Positions 30,670-40,526 of a DNA stretch of 64,000 bases are shown here, in pieces. The stretch spans positions 1-64,000 of the forward strand of contig NZ_NSJB01000011.1 of assembly GCF_002285265.1 (NCBI RefSeq), given 5' to 3'. The translations under genes were made by a program, and so were the position numbers. Under the pieces are notes generated by a model, which saw only the letters and a list, made by a program, of their open reading frames with translations, did no database searches and was not told the DNA's origin. This stretch comes from Vandammella animalimorsus. GTDB taxonomy: Bacteria; Pseudomonadota; Gammaproteobacteria; Burkholderiales; Burkholderiaceae_C. Position 1 is the stretch's first letter; every line of letters starts with the position of its first letter.

Positions 30670-32727
30670 TCAAGGCTGGTGGTGGCCGGGGGCCGGGGCG
30701 ATGGCCGGCGTGCGGCCTGGCAGCAGGCGCTGGCGGTGGTAGGCGGCCATGGCCAGCAGCAGGGCCAGGCCGGCGCCCATCAGCGTGAGCGATTTGTGCA
30801 GCAGGCTGACCTGCATCTCGTAATAGGCCAGGCCCAGTGCCACGGCGGCGCACAGCAGCGCCAGCAGCGGCCAGACCGGCTGGCGGCGCTGGAACAGCAC
30901 GGCCGCCAGTGCCAGGCACAGCAGCAGGTTGGGGATGGTCCAGGCCAGCGCGGCCAGCCCCAGCGCCGCCAGCCACCACCATTGCGCGCGCTGCAGCAGG
31001 GGCTGGCCTTGGCCCGGCTGGGCGGTGGCCAGCCAGGCCAATGTCAGCAGCCAGGCCAGCGCCGTCAGCCAGGGCATGGCCGCTGCCAGGCCATGCGGGG
31101 ACGAGGAGAAGTAGTCCAATGCGCTGGTGCCCAGGGTGGCCGTGCCCAGCGCCATGAGTGTCATGGCCTGCAGCCCGGCGCGGGCCCAGCCGGCCAGGGC
31201 GGCGGGTGTGCCCGGTTGGGGCGATGGGCTGGCGGGCGCGGCCAGGCCACGCGGCCCGGCGGCGAAGATCCAGCCGGCCAGGGCCGCGCAGAACAGCACG
31301 GTGGTGAAGATGCTGGGCGGCAGCTTGTGCAGCAGCGTGCCGGCCAGGCAGGCGCCCAGCGCGCTGGCCAGGCACAGCACGCGGTGTTGCGGCAGGCTGG
31401 GCGGCAGGCTGGCCAACAGCGCCAGGATGGCGATGGGCAGCCAGTCCTGCGTGTCCGCCCAGGGCCGCAGCGCGGAGTTGGACAAGAGCAGCGCCAGGCT
31501 CAGCCACAGCTGGGCCAGCACCGACAGGGCAAAGCCCAGTTGCTGCATGAACAGCGACTCGTGCGCCCTGGCGCGCATCAGCCACAGGCCCAGGGCAAAG
31601 GGCAGCAGGGCCAGCAGCGCGGTGGGCAGCTCGAGGATTTCGTCAGACAGCAGGCCCAGGCCGCCTGCGGCCAGCAGCAGGCCGCACAGCCAGGCGCTGA
31701 AGCTCAGCGCGACCTTGAGCCACCAGGGCGCGGCGTGGGCCTGGGGCGCTGCCGGGCTGGCAGCGTGCGCCGGTTGGGGTTGCTGGGGCTGGCGCGCCGG
31801 CCGCGCAGCGCGCCAGACGCGCAGCACATGGCGCGCGGCCAGGCTGGAGGCGGCCAGCAGCGCCAGTGCCACCAGCAGCATCTGCATGTCGATAGGCATG
31901 AAGCGCACTGCAAAGAACCAATAGTCGGCCACCACCAGCATGGCGATGTAAACCATGGCCAGCGCCGCGGCATCGGGGCGCAGCAGGGCATACCAGGACC
32001 AGGCCAGGCCGGCGCTGAGCAGGAACAGCAGCACGTGCTGCTGCTGCAGGGGCACGATCAGGCCGATGGCCGTCAGCGGGGCCAGCGTGGCCGCGGCCAA
32101 TGCCAGCTCGAACCAGCGGCGGCGCTGCGCGGTGAACCAGCGCGGGCGCAGGCTGACGAGCAGCAGCGCCAGGCCATTGAGCAGCGCCAGGGCGTAGATG
32201 TGGGCGTGTTGGCTGCTCCAGTGATTGAGCAGCAGCCGCAGCGGCCCGGCCGTGGGCTCGATCTCCAGCCAGCGCAGCAGCGCCAGGTCCAGCACCGCCA
32301 GCCACAGCAGCCAGCAGGCGCCCGAGCGCGCCAGCAGCACCACAGGCAGCATCAGCGCGGCCCAGCTGGCAAACAGCTGCCACATGTCGGCGCCGGTCTG
32401 GTACTTCTGCCCGATCAGGGCCAGCAGCGCGCCGATGGCAATGCACACCAGCAGGCAGCCCGTGCGCCAGGCCAGGCTGCCCGGGCGCGTGGCCAGCGTG
32501 CCGCCGCCGGCTGCCAGCAGGGCCGATGCGGCCAGCGCAAACTGGCCGAAGCGGCCCAGCGCCTGCCAGTTGAAGGCAAAAAAGAACACCAGGCCCGTGC
32601 CCAGCAGCAGCGCGCCGCTGAGCAGGCACAGCCGGGTGAGAAACACCCGCCAGCTGCGCGCGCTGGGCGGGCGCGCGGCGTGCGGATCGAGGGGCGCGGG
32701 TGAGAAGAGCGAGGCAGTGGTCGTCAT
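30670..32727 (-). CDS. DUF2157 + DUF4401 fused polytopic membrane protein
   Basis: A 685-aa inner-membrane protein with about twenty hydrophobic helices. The N-terminal part (LLGTGLVFFFAFNWQALGRF, GQKYQTGADMWQLFASWA) resembles DUF2157. The C-terminal part, after a Gln/Pro/Ala linker near residue 330, resembles DUF4401. These two are often separate genes next to a GDYXXLXY gene; here they appear as one reading frame. Function is unknown. It is the first gene of a three-gene operon; I start at ATG 32727. Confidence 0.8.
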   Translation of the reverse strand: MTTTASLFSPAPLDPHAARPPSARSWRVFLTRLCLLSGALLLGTGLVFFFAFNWQALGRFGQFALAASALLAAGGGTLATRPGSLAWRTGCLLVCIAIGALLALIGQKYQTGADMWQLFASWAALMLPVVLLARSGACWLLWLAVLDLALLRWLEIEPTAGPLRLLLNHWSSQHAHIYALALLNGLALLLVSLRPRWFTAQRRRWFELALAAATLAPLTAIGLIVPLQQQHVLLFLLSAGLAWSWYALLRPDAAALAMVYIAMLVVADYWFFAVRFMPIDMQMLLVALALLAASSLAARHVLRVWRAARPARQPQQPQPAHAASPAAPQAHAAPWWLKVALSFSAWLCGLLLAAGGLGLLSDEILELPTALLALLPFALGLWLMRARAHESLFMQQLGFALSVLAQLWLSLALLLSNSALRPWADTQDWLPIAILALLASLPPSLPQHRVLCLASALGACLAGTLLHKLPPSIFTTVLFCAALAGWIFAAGPRGLAAPASPSPQPGTPAALAGWARAGLQAMTLMALGTATLGTSALDYFSSSPHGLAAAMPWLTALAWLLTLAWLATAQPGQGQPLLQRAQWWWLAALGLAALAWTIPNLLLCLALAAVLFQRRQPVWPLLALLCAAVALGLAYYEMQVSLLHKSLTLMGAGLALLLAMAAYHRQRLLPGRTPAIAPAPGHHQP

Positions 32728-32904
32728 GCGCAGCACCGGGGTTGATGGGCGATGGGATCGCCGGGCAAAGCCGCCGTGCATGCACAGCAAACGGCGGCGG
32801 GCTCAGGCATCCATGATCGCGCAGCATACCGGCTGCGTGGCACTGCCAGGGCCGCGGTAGCGCGATGGGATACTGCGCGGCCTGCGATCTGCGCTGCTGG
32901 CAGC

Positions 32905-33111
32905 TAGAGCGTGTTCTGCTCGAACGCCTACAAATCCAAGACCTGGCCGCTGACTGGCATCGCCATCTCGCAGATGGCTCTCGTCATGCCCGCGAAGGCG
33001 GGCATCCAGCGCCACCCTGTCAGCGTCGCAACTGGACACCCGCCTGCGCGGGTGTGACGAGAACCAGCGGCGCTTGCAGGAAATGTCTTCATCAGAATCG
33101 AAACCGCTCTA
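32905..33111. repeat. REP-pair repeat, copy R4
   Basis: A complete 207-bp copy bounded by TAGAGCG (32905-32911) and CGCTCTA (33105-33111), in the same orientation as R2 and nearly collinear with it. Both hairpin modules are intact. With repeat B it fills most of the 595-bp gap between the DUF4401 gene and argF; I see no gene in that gap. Confidence 0.88.
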
Positions 33112-33167
33112 GCGAAGTGTCGGGTGAATGCGCAGGCGCTGCGATGGGCGCAGAAGCTGCCTTGAAG

Positions 33168-33263
33168 TCATCCCCATTGGCCGGGGATAAGGCTGTGGAC
33201 AAGGTGTCGGCGGTCTTGGGATCGCCCTATGGGCAGGGCTGGGCTGCCTGGATTTTGTGCAGC
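33168..33263. repeat. 96-bp repeat, copy B
   Basis: Second copy of the repeat at 26811-26906 (80 of 96 identical, no gaps), with TGTGGACAA in place of TGTGGATAA. Here it is wholly intergenic, downstream of argF, starting 56 bp after R4. Confidence 0.8.
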
Positions 33264-33322
33264 GCGATGCCAGGGGCGGATGGGGGTCTGCGCGCCGCTG
33301 CGCAAGCCCCGACGGGCGGCGC

Positions 33323-34246
33323 TCACTGCCGGCCCAGCAGCAGGTATTCCATCAGGGCCTTTTGCACGTGCATGCGGTTTTCCGCCTCATCCCAGACGAC
33401 CGATTGCGGGCCGTCGATGACTTCGGCGTCCACTTCTTCGCCGCGGTGCGCGGGCAGGCAGTGCATGAACAGCGCGTCGGGCTGGGCGGCGGCCATCATG
33501 CGCGCGTCCACCTTCCAGTTGGCAAAGGCCTGCTTGCGCTGGGCGTTTTCTTCCTCGTAGCCCATGCTGGTCCAGACGTCGGTGGTCACCAGGTGCGCGC
33601 CCTGGCAGGCCTGCAGCGGGTCGTCAAAGGTTTGCAGGTGGGCCGGGTCGGCCTGGGTGCCCAGGGCCAGGCGCTCGTCGAGCTCGTAGCCCGAGGGGGC
33701 GCTGACGTGCAGCTTGAAGTCCAGCAGCTGCGCGGCCTGCAGCCAGGTGTTGGCCATGTTGTTGCCATCGCCCACCCAGGCCACGGTCTTGCCCTGGATG
33801 GGGCCGCGGTGCTCGATGTAGGTGAAGATGTCGGCCAGGATCTGGCAGGGGTGAAATTCGTTGGTCAGGCCGTTGATGACGGGCACGCGCGAGTGCTGGG
33901 CAAAGCATTCGAGCTTGGCCTGCTCGAAGGTGCGGATCATCACCAGATCGACCATGCGGCTGATGACGCGGGCGCTGTCCTCGATGGGCTCGGCGCGGCC
34001 CAGCTGGCTGTCGCCGGTGGTCAGGTGCACGACGTAGCCGCCGAGCTGGTACATGCCGGTCTCGAAGCTCACGCGCGTGCGCGTGCTGGCCTTCTCGAAG
34101 ATCATGGCCAGCGTGCGGTCGGTCAGGCTCTGGTGTTTTTCATAGCGCTTGAACATCTGCTTGAGCGTGGCCGCGCGCTCGAGCAGGTAGGCGTATTCAT
34201 CGGCGCTGAGGTCGCTGAATTGCAGGTAGTGCTTGATGGTGCTCAT
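33323..34246 (-). CDS. argF: Ornithine carbamoyltransferase
   Basis: ArgF makes citrulline from ornithine and carbamoyl phosphate in arginine synthesis. The 307-aa catalytic chain shows the carbamoyl-phosphate loop EKASTRTRVSFETGM, then VINGLTNEFHPCQILADI, WVGDGNNMANTW and the ornithine-binding HCLPAHRGEEV. It opens MSTIKHYLQFSDLS. It is 30 bp downstream of argD on the same strand, so argD-argF form an operon. Confidence 0.96.
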   Translation of the reverse strand: MSTIKHYLQFSDLSADEYAYLLERAATLKQMFKRYEKHQSLTDRTLAMIFEKASTRTRVSFETGMYQLGGYVVHLTTGDSQLGRAEPIEDSARVISRMVDLVMIRTFEQAKLECFAQHSRVPVINGLTNEFHPCQILADIFTYIEHRGPIQGKTVAWVGDGNNMANTWLQAAQLLDFKLHVSAPSGYELDERLALGTQADPAHLQTFDDPLQACQGAHLVTTDVWTSMGYEEENAQRKQAFANWKVDARMMAAAQPDALFMHCLPAHRGEEVDAEVIDGPQSVVWDEAENRMHVQKALMEYLLLGRQ

Positions 34247-34276
34247 GGGATGGGGCCTGGTGAAACGGTGGGGCGC

Positions 34277-35479
34277 TCAGCGCGGCTGGGCCAGGAAGTT
34301 CTGCACGACGGGCAGCAGGCGCTGCACGAGCTCGTCGGCCTCGGCCTCGGTGATGATGAGCGCTGGCAGCAGGCGGATGACGCGCTCGGCCGTGACGCTG
34401 ATGAGCAGGCCGGCGTCAGCAGCCTGCTGGATCAGCGCCGCGCAGGGGCGGTCAAGCTCCACGCCGATCATCAGGCCCTGGCCGCGCACGTCCACGACCG
34501 CATCGAGCGCGCCCAGGGTGGCGCGCAGGCGCTGCAGCAGGTGCTCGCCCACGCGCTGGGCGTTGGCCAGCAGCTGGTCCTCCTCGATGATGCGCAGCGT
34601 TTCCAGCGCGGCGCGCATGGCCAGCGGGTTGCCGCCGAAGGTGGTGCCGTGGTTGCCCGGCTGGAACAGCCCGGCGGCCTTGGGGCCGGCGACCACGGCG
34701 CCCACGGGCACGCCCGAGCCCAGGCCCTTGGCCAGGGCCATGACATCGGGCTGGATGCCGGCCCACTGGTGCGCGAACCATTTGCCGGTGCGGCCCATGC
34801 CGCACTGCACTTCGTCGAGCATCATCAGCCAGTCGCGCTCGTCGCACAGCGCGCGCACTTGCTGCAGGTACTCGATGCGCGCGGGGTGGATGCCGCCCTC
34901 GCCCTGGATGACTTCAAAGAACACGGCGGTGACTTCGGGCTCGCCCTCCACGGCCTTTTTCAGCCCTTCGATGTCGTTGAAGGGCACGCGGATGAAGCCC
35001 TCCACCAGCGGGAAGAAGCCGGCATGGATTTTGGGGTTGCCCGTGGCCGAGAGCGTGGCCAGCGAGCGGCCGTGGAAGGCGTGTTCGCAGACCACGACCT
35101 TGGGGTGCTTGTAGCCGCGATCGTTGCCGAGCTTGCGCGCCAGCTTGAGCGCGGCCTCGTTGGCCTCCAGCCCGGAGTTGCAGAAGAACACATTGCTCAG
35201 CCCACTGTGCTGCACCAGCTTTTGCGCCACCAGCTCCTGGCCGGGCACGTGGTAGTAGTTGGAGCAGTGGATGAGCTGGGCGACCTGCTCCTGCAGCGCG
35301 GGCACCAGCTTGGGGTGGGCGTGGCCCAGCGTGTTCACGGCGATGCCGCTGAGCGCGTCGAAGTACTCGCGCCCTTGCGTGTCCCACACGCGCAGGCCCT
35401 TGCCGTGCGCCAGCGCGATGTTCACGCGCCCATAGGTGTTCATGACGTGCGGTTCGGCAAGCGGCGCGGGCTGGCTCAT
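34277..35479 (-). CDS. argD: Acetylornithine aminotransferase
   Basis: ArgD is a PLP-dependent class-III aminotransferase acting on N-acetylornithine (400 aa). Recognisable segments are GREYFDALSGIAVNTLGHAHP, FFCNSGLEANEAALKLAR, HAFHGRSLATLSATGNPK and MMLDEVQCGMGRTGKWFA. MALAKGLGSGVPVGAV carries the PLP lysine. Related enzymes act on succinylornithine, but the argF neighbour supports the arginine assignment. Confidence 0.93.
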   Translation of the reverse strand: MSQPAPLAEPHVMNTYGRVNIALAHGKGLRVWDTQGREYFDALSGIAVNTLGHAHPKLVPALQEQVAQLIHCSNYYHVPGQELVAQKLVQHSGLSNVFFCNSGLEANEAALKLARKLGNDRGYKHPKVVVCEHAFHGRSLATLSATGNPKIHAGFFPLVEGFIRVPFNDIEGLKKAVEGEPEVTAVFFEVIQGEGGIHPARIEYLQQVRALCDERDWLMMLDEVQCGMGRTGKWFAHQWAGIQPDVMALAKGLGSGVPVGAVVAGPKAAGLFQPGNHGTTFGGNPLAMRAALETLRIIEEDQLLANAQRVGEHLLQRLRATLGALDAVVDVRGQGLMIGVELDRPCAALIQQAADAGLLISVTAERVIRLLPALIITEAEADELVQRLLPVVQNFLAQPR

Positions 35480-35506
35480 GGCGGGGCTCCTTCAGTGGCT
35501 CTGGGG

Positions 35507-35534
35507 AAAAAACAAAAGGCGCATTCTATGCGCC
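35507..35534 (-). terminator. Rho-independent terminator of glmU
   Basis: On the minus strand GGCGCAT (35534-35528) pairs with ATGCGCC (35524-35518) around a 3-nt loop and is followed by TTTTGTTTTTT. It lies 95 bp past the glmU stop and just before the argD start, separating the two genes. Confidence 0.88.
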
Positions 35535-35628
35535 CCTTGTGGCCATGCCGGGAGGGATGTTCTGTGCGAATTCAGCGGCCCAGCGCGCGCGGCGCACGAC
35601 CGCACGCCGCACGCTCTCTCGCGCCGCC

Positions 35629-37080
35629 TCAGCCCTTGGGCTGCTTGGCCGGGCGCTGCCAGCCGGGCACGGTGCTGGTCTTGGCGCGCGTGACGCTCAG
35701 GCTTTGCGCCGGGGTGTCGCGCGTGATGGTGCTGCCCGCGCCGATGGTGCTGCCCGCGCCGATGGTCACCGGTGCGACCAGCACGCTGTTGCTGCCGATG
35801 TGCGCGCCCGCTTCGATCACGGTGCGGTGCTTGTTGGCGCCGTCGTAGTTGGCGGTGATGGCGCCGGCGCCATAGTTGACGTTGGCGCCCACGCTGGCAT
35901 CGCCCAGGTAGGCCAGGTGGTTGGCCTTGGCGCCATCGGCCAGGGTGCTGTTCTTGACCTCGACGAAGTTGCCGATGTGCACCTCTTGGCCCAGCTGCGC
36001 GCCGGGGCGCAGGCGCGCAAACGGGCCGATGCGCGCCGCAGCGCCGATCTGCACGCCGGCGGCCTCGCCATCAATGTGGCTGTAGGGCTGCACGATGCAG
36101 CCCGCGCCGATCTGCGCCTGGCCAATGTGGCAGTAAGCGCCAATGCGCGTGCCCTCGCCCAGCGCAACCTGGCCGGTGAAGATGCAGCCCACGTCGATCT
36201 CCACATCGGCGGCGCAGTCGAGCCGGCCGGGCAGGGCGCTGCCGGGCGCGGCGCGCAGCTCGAAGCGCTCCGGGTCCAGCAGGCGCACGCCGGCCTGCAT
36301 CAGCTGCTGCGCCTGCAGGCGCTGGTACTGGCGCTCCAGCGCCGCCAGCTGCTGCGGGCTGTTCACGCCCGCGACCTGCCAGGCCTGCTGCTGCGGCAGG
36401 CAGTGCGCATGCACGGCCACGCCATCGGCCACGGCCATGGCGATCACGTCGGTCAGGTAGTACTCGCCCTGGGCGTTGTCGCAGCCCAGGCGCTGCAGCC
36501 AAGGTTTGAGCCGCCGCGCCGGGAAGGCCATGATGCCGCTGTTGACCTCGCAGATGGCGCGCTGCGCGGCGCTGGCGTCCTTGTGCTCGACGATGCCCTG
36601 CACCTGGCCTTGCGGGCTGCGCAGGATGCGGCCATAGCCGCTGGGGTCGTCCAGGGCCACGGTCAGCAGCGCCACGTGCTCGTTGGCGCACAGCTGCAGC
36701 ACGGCGCGCAGCGCATCTGGCTCGACCAGCGGCACATCGCCCAGCAGCACCAGCACCATGTGCTCGTCGGCCAGCGCCGGCGCGGCCTGCTGCACGGCGT
36801 GGCCGGTGCCGTTTTGCGGTTGCTGCAGGGCCGTGCGCAACTGGGCATCGCCCAGCAAGGGGGCGGCGCAGGCATGGGCAAAGGCATCGACCTGCTCGGC
36901 CCCGTGGCCGCTGACCAGCACCAGTTGCTGCGGCTGCAGCTGCCCGGCCGCCTGCAGCACATGGGCCAGCATGGGCCGGCCCCCCAGTGGCTGCAGCACC
37001 TTGGGCGTGCGGCTTTTCATGCGCGTGCCCTTGCCGGCGGCAAGGACGACGATGGACAGGGCTGGGGCAGTGGCGTTCAT
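35629..37080 (-). CDS. glmU: Bifunctional GlcNAc-1-P uridylyltransferase / GlcN-1-P acetyltransferase
   Basis: GlmU makes UDP-GlcNAc for peptidoglycan and LPS in two steps (483 aa). The N-terminal uridylyltransferase has the nucleotide loop SIVVLAAGKGTRMKSRTPKV and LLGDVPLVEPDAL. The C-terminal left-handed beta-helix acetyltransferase shows hexapeptide repeats, NFVEVKNSTLADGAKANHLA and NYDGANKHRTVIEAGAHIG. The start at 37080 is the usual one. A CATAAT element about 30 bp upstream may be its -10. It is divergent from plsY. Confidence 0.95.
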   Translation of the reverse strand: MNATAPALSIVVLAAGKGTRMKSRTPKVLQPLGGRPMLAHVLQAAGQLQPQQLVLVSGHGAEQVDAFAHACAAPLLGDAQLRTALQQPQNGTGHAVQQAAPALADEHMVLVLLGDVPLVEPDALRAVLQLCANEHVALLTVALDDPSGYGRILRSPQGQVQGIVEHKDASAAQRAICEVNSGIMAFPARRLKPWLQRLGCDNAQGEYYLTDVIAMAVADGVAVHAHCLPQQQAWQVAGVNSPQQLAALERQYQRLQAQQLMQAGVRLLDPERFELRAAPGSALPGRLDCAADVEIDVGCIFTGQVALGEGTRIGAYCHIGQAQIGAGCIVQPYSHIDGEAAGVQIGAAARIGPFARLRPGAQLGQEVHIGNFVEVKNSTLADGAKANHLAYLGDASVGANVNYGAGAITANYDGANKHRTVIEAGAHIGSNSVLVAPVTIGAGSTIGAGSTITRDTPAQSLSVTRAKTSTVPGWQRPAKQPKG

Positions 37081-37259
37081 GGGGCGATGGCAGCAAAAAA
37101 AGCAGCGTGCATTATGGATGCCTCTCTTGCCATGCCAGCTCTGGCAGCCCGGCGCAGCAGTGATAATGCGCATGACGTAACGCTTGGATACAAGCCTTGC
37201 GCTTGCCGCGCGCACGGCGCCGGCGGCGGGCTTGGGAGAACACGGACAGGAATGAACCA

Positions 37260-38009
37260 ATGGATTGGATGGTGATTGCACTGGCGCTGCTGGGCGCTTA
37301 TTTGCTGGGCTCGTTGCCCTTTGCGGTATTGGTCAGCCGCGCCATGGGCCTGCAGGACCCGCGCACCTTTGGCAGCGGCAACCCGGGGGCCACCAATGTG
37401 CTGCGCTCGGGCAGCAAGCTGGCGGCGGCCCTGACGCTGCTGCTGGACGCCGCCAAGGGCTGGCTGCCCGTGGCCTTGGTGGGCTGGTACGGGCCGCGCT
37501 TCGGGCTGTGGGAAGGGGCGCAGGCTTTCGTGGGCCTGGCGGCGTTTGCCGGGCATGTCTGGCCGCTGTTTTTGCGCTTTCGCGGCGGCAAGGGCGTGGC
37601 CACGGCCCTGGGCGTGCTGCTGGGGCTGAGCCCCTGGCTGGGGCTGGCCGTGCTGCTGGTCTGGCTGCTGGTGCTGGCAGGCTCGCGCATCTCGTCGCTG
37701 TCCTCGATCGTGGCCGCCATTGCCGCGCCGGTGATTTACGTGCTGGGCGCCAGCCAACTCTGGCCCTATGCGCCCAGCGCCCAGCTGGCGCTGATCGCCA
37801 TGACCCTGGTGCTGCTGTATCGCCATGGCGGCAACATCGCCCGCCTGATGAAAGGCACCGAGCCGCGCATCGGCCAGGGCAAGCAGGCCGCCCAGGTCAC
37901 GGCCGCGCCGGCCGAGCCCGGCGCGCCCGCGCCCAGCGCCGCCGCACTGCGCAATGCCCGCAAGGCCGAGCGCAAAAAGCACAAGCGCACACGCCACAGC
38001 CAGCGCTGA
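37260..38009 (+). CDS. plsY: Acyl-phosphate glycerol-3-phosphate acyltransferase
   Basis: PlsY transfers an acyl group from acyl-phosphate to glycerol-3-phosphate, the first step of phospholipid synthesis. The 249-aa protein has about five membrane helices and the conserved loops GSLPFAVLVSRAMGLQDPRT, FGSGNPGATNVLRSG and LFLRFRGGKGVATALG. Unlike the roughly 205-aa typical protein it carries a charged tail ending RNARKAERKKHKRTRHSQR. An AGGA sequence precedes ATG 37260. Confidence 0.94.
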   Translation: MDWMVIALALLGAYLLGSLPFAVLVSRAMGLQDPRTFGSGNPGATNVLRSGSKLAAALTLLLDAAKGWLPVALVGWYGPRFGLWEGAQAFVGLAAFAGHVWPLFLRFRGGKGVATALGVLLGLSPWLGLAVLLVWLLVLAGSRISSLSSIVAAIAAPVIYVLGASQLWPYAPSAQLALIAMTLVLLYRHGGNIARLMKGTEPRIGQGKQAAQVTAAPAEPGAPAPSAAALRNARKAERKKHKRTRHSQR

Positions 38010-38029
38010 AGCGGCGATGCGCTGCAAGG

Positions 38030-38067
38030 CAAAGCCCCGCCGGGCAATGGCGCCGGGCGGGGCTTTG
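38030..38067. terminator. Strong hairpin between convergent plsY and retropepsin-like gene
   Basis: CAAAGCCCCGCC (38030-38041) is perfectly complementary to GGCGGGGCTTTG (38056-38067). The T stretch after it is short. Lying 20 bp after plsY and 24 bp before the convergent gene's stop, it probably serves both. Confidence 0.7.
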
Positions 38068-38090
38068 TTCCTGGGCGGGCGCTGACTTGC

Positions 38091-38765
38091 TTACTTGCTT
38101 TTGAGCACCAGCGAGCGCGCGTCGCGCGTCATCTGGTAGTGGTTGAGAAAGGAGTTGCCCAGCAGCACGAAGGGCATGGGCTGCTGCACCACGGTGGCCG
38201 GCACGTTGCGCTGGGTGAGCGCGCCGATGCTGACCGTGGGCAGGCGCACGGACCAGCCTTCTGCCTTGCCGTTGGCCGTGGCGATCTGGACGGGCTGGCC
38301 GCTGCGCTCGTAGTCGATGCCCAGGCGGCGGGCAGTTTTGGCGTCCATGGCGATGGTGGAGGCGCCGGTGTCGACGATGAACTGCACCGCATGGCCGTTG
38401 ATCTTGCCCTCGCTCATGTAGTGGCCGTTGGCGCTGGGGCTGAGCGTCAGCGCGGTCTTGCCGGGCGTGAGGTGCGTGGGCGCCTGGCCCACGAGCAGGG
38501 TCTGGCGGCTGCTGCCGATCTGGAACGTGGCGCTGTTGCCCTGCACCGAGAGCAGCTGCACCCCGCCCAGGCTCTGGCCCGTGGCCAGGGTGCGCGGCTG
38601 GCCGCCATCGACGCTGACGATGGCGCGGCTGCCGATGGTGCCCACCAGCCGCACGTCCTGCGCGCTCGCCGCACCGGCCAGCAGCAGCGCGCACAGCCCG
38701 CCCAGCAGGGCTGCGGCCTGTGGCCTGCGGCTTTGGCGGGGGCGCTTGCGCATTGCGGCGGGCAT
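38091..38765 (-). CDS. Retropepsin-like aspartic protease (clan AA, TIGR02281 type)
   Basis: A 224-aa exported protein with a signal peptide (AAALLGGLCALLLAGAASA). The protease-like domain begins near residue 115. The active-site triad VDTGAST is intact, followed by GIDYERSGQPVQIATANGKA and FVLLGNSFLNHYQM, as in the family of dimeric aspartic proteases in proteobacteria. Natural substrates are unknown. ATG 38753 is an alternative start. It lies just after yajQ on the same strand. Confidence 0.87.
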   Translation of the reverse strand: MPAAMRKRPRQSRRPQAAALLGGLCALLLAGAASAQDVRLVGTIGSRAIVSVDGGQPRTLATGQSLGGVQLLSVQGNSATFQIGSSRQTLLVGQAPTHLTPGKTALTLSPSANGHYMSEGKINGHAVQFIVDTGASTIAMDAKTARRLGIDYERSGQPVQIATANGKAEGWSVRLPTVSIGALTQRNVPATVVQQPMPFVLLGNSFLNHYQMTRDARSLVLKSK

Positions 38766-38784
38766 GGCTTGGCGCGAGCGGGGC

Positions 38785-39270
38785 TCAGTCGCGGAAATTG
38801 TTGAACGACAGCGGCACGTCGGCCACTTCCTTGCGGATCAGGGCCATGGCCGCCTGCAGGTCGTCGCGCTTGGCGCCGGAGACGCGCACGCTGTCGCCCT
38901 GGATGGCAGCCTGCAGTTTGAGTTTGCTGTCCTTGATGTGTTTCTGGATTTGCTTGGCCAGCGCGCTGTCGATGCCATTGCGCACGCGCACCAGTTGCTT
39001 GAGCTTGTCGCCGCCGATTTTCTGCGGCTTGTCCAGATCGAGAAAGCGCACGTCCACGTTGCGCTTGGTCAGCTTGTTGCGAAGAATGTCCTCAACCTGC
39101 TGCAGCTGAAATTCCGAATCGCCCAGCAGCGTGATCTCCTTGTCCTTGAGCTCGATGCTGGCGCTGGTGCCCTTGAAATCGAAGCGCGTGGCAATTTCCT
39201 TGCTGGCGTTGTCCACGGCGTTGCGCACTTCGACGAAATCGGCTTCGAGAACGGTGTCAAAAGAAGGCAT
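38785..39270 (-). CDS. yajQ: YajQ-family nucleotide-binding protein
   Basis: A 161-aa cytosolic protein of the YajQ/DUF520 family, which binds nucleotides; some members bind cyclic di-GMP. It opens [20 protein letters not shown] and has [38 protein letters not shown] and the C-terminal [10 protein letters not shown]. All are standard. It is divergent from murB, 54 bp apart. Confidence 0.94.
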   Translation of the reverse strand: MPSFDTVLEADFVEVRNAVDNASKEIATRFDFKGTSASIELKDKEITLLGDSEFQLQQVEDILRNKLTKRNVDVRFLDLDKPQKIGGDKLKQLVRVRNGIDSALAKQIQKHIKDSKLKLQAAIQGDSVRVSGAKRDDLQAAMALIRKEVADVPLSFNNFRD

Positions 39271-39324
39271 AGGGCAGGCAAATCCAAAAAAAGAGCGTCC
39301 GCGGCGGTGGGACAATATCGCGCG

Positions 39325-40455
39325 ATGTTAGTCGAAAAAAACGTTTCCCTCAGACCCTACAACACCTTTGGCATTGCGGCCAAGGCCCTGGGCCTGGTGC
39401 GCATCCGCCAGGCTGAGGAGCTGCGCGCCTTTGCCCGCCTGTGGCAGGAGCAGCGCCGCGCAGCGCTGGCGCCGGCCAAGCGCGTGGCGCCCGAGTGGGA
39501 GCCGCTGGTGCTGGGCGGGGGCAGCAACATCGTGCTCACCGGCGATGTGCGCCGCCCGGTGCTGAAGATGGAAATCCTGGGCAAGCGCGTGGTGCACGAG
39601 GACGCGCAGGGCTGGCTCATCGAGGCCGGCGCTGGCGAGCGCTGGCACGATCTGGTGCGCTGGAGCCTGGAGCAGGGCATGCCCGGGCTGGAGAACATGG
39701 CGCTGATCCCCGGCACCGTCGGCGCCGCGCCGGTGCAGAACATCGGCGCCTACGGCGTGGAGCTCAAGGACCGCTTCCACAGCCTGGACGCCATCGACCT
39801 GTGGAGCGGCGCCAGCCTCACGCTCGATGGCGCGCAATGCGCCTTTGGCTACCGCGACTCCATCTTCAAACACCCGCCGGGCAAGGCCGTGGAGGCCTGG
39901 CCGCCAGCGCCCGGCCAGCTGCCGCCAGCGGGCATGGGCCTGGCCGGGCGCGCCGTCATCACCCACGTGCGGCTGTGGCTGCCCAAGGCCTGGCAGCCGC
40001 AGCTGCAATACCAGGATCTGGAGCGGCGCATGGCCGCCAGCGGCATTGATGCGCCCAGCGCGCAGCAGGTGTTCGACTGGGTGGTGGACATCCGCCGCAG
40101 CAAGCTGCCCGACCCGCAGCAAATCGGCAATGTGGGCAGCTTCTTCAAGAACCCCAGCGTCACGCCCGAGCAATGCCGCGACATCATCGCGCGCGAGCCG
40201 CGCATCGTGCACTACCCCATGCCCGATGGCAGCGTCAAGCTCGCCGCCGGCGCCATGATCGACGCCTGCGGCTGGAAGGGCAAACGCATCGGCAACGCCG
40301 GCGTGTACGAGAAGCAGGCCCTGGTGCTGGTCAACCTGGGCGATGCCGCGCACAGCGTCACCGGCGGCGAAGTGATGATGCTGGCCAAGGCCATCCAGAC
40401 CAGCGTCTACGAGCGCTACGGCATCCGCCTGGAGCCCGAGCCGGTGGTGGTGTGA
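39325..40455 (+). CDS. murB: UDP-N-acetylenolpyruvoylglucosamine reductase
   Basis: MurB reduces the enolpyruvyl group to make UDP-MurNAc, using FAD and NADPH (376 aa). It has NTFGIAAKA, the FAD loop [34 protein letters not shown] and [12 protein letters not shown] with the catalytic serine. [19 protein letters not shown] and a final EPEPVVV follow; its glutamate fits the catalytic acid. It is an E. coli-like type I MurB without large gaps. Confidence 0.95.
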   Translation: MLVEKNVSLRPYNTFGIAAKALGLVRIRQAEELRAFARLWQEQRRAALAPAKRVAPEWEPLVLGGGSNIVLTGDVRRPVLKMEILGKRVVHEDAQGWLIEAGAGERWHDLVRWSLEQGMPGLENMALIPGTVGAAPVQNIGAYGVELKDRFHSLDAIDLWSGASLTLDGAQCAFGYRDSIFKHPPGKAVEAWPPAPGQLPPAGMGLAGRAVITHVRLWLPKAWQPQLQYQDLERRMAASGIDAPSAQQVFDWVVDIRRSKLPDPQQIGNVGSFFKNPSVTPEQCRDIIAREPRIVHYPMPDGSVKLAAGAMIDACGWKGKRIGNAGVYEKQALVLVNLGDAAHSVTGGEVMMLAKAIQTSVYERYGIRLEPEPVVV

Positions 40456-40526
40456 GCGCCTGTCTCATGCCAGGGCTGCGAGCAGGCCCGCCAAACCCAT
40501 TGTCATCACCCTTTCAGGAGAGTCTC

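Noticed and set aside
32865-33560. 231-codon plus-strand frame across R4 and repeat B
   Set aside because: It consists mostly of translated repeat sequence and then runs antisense into argF.
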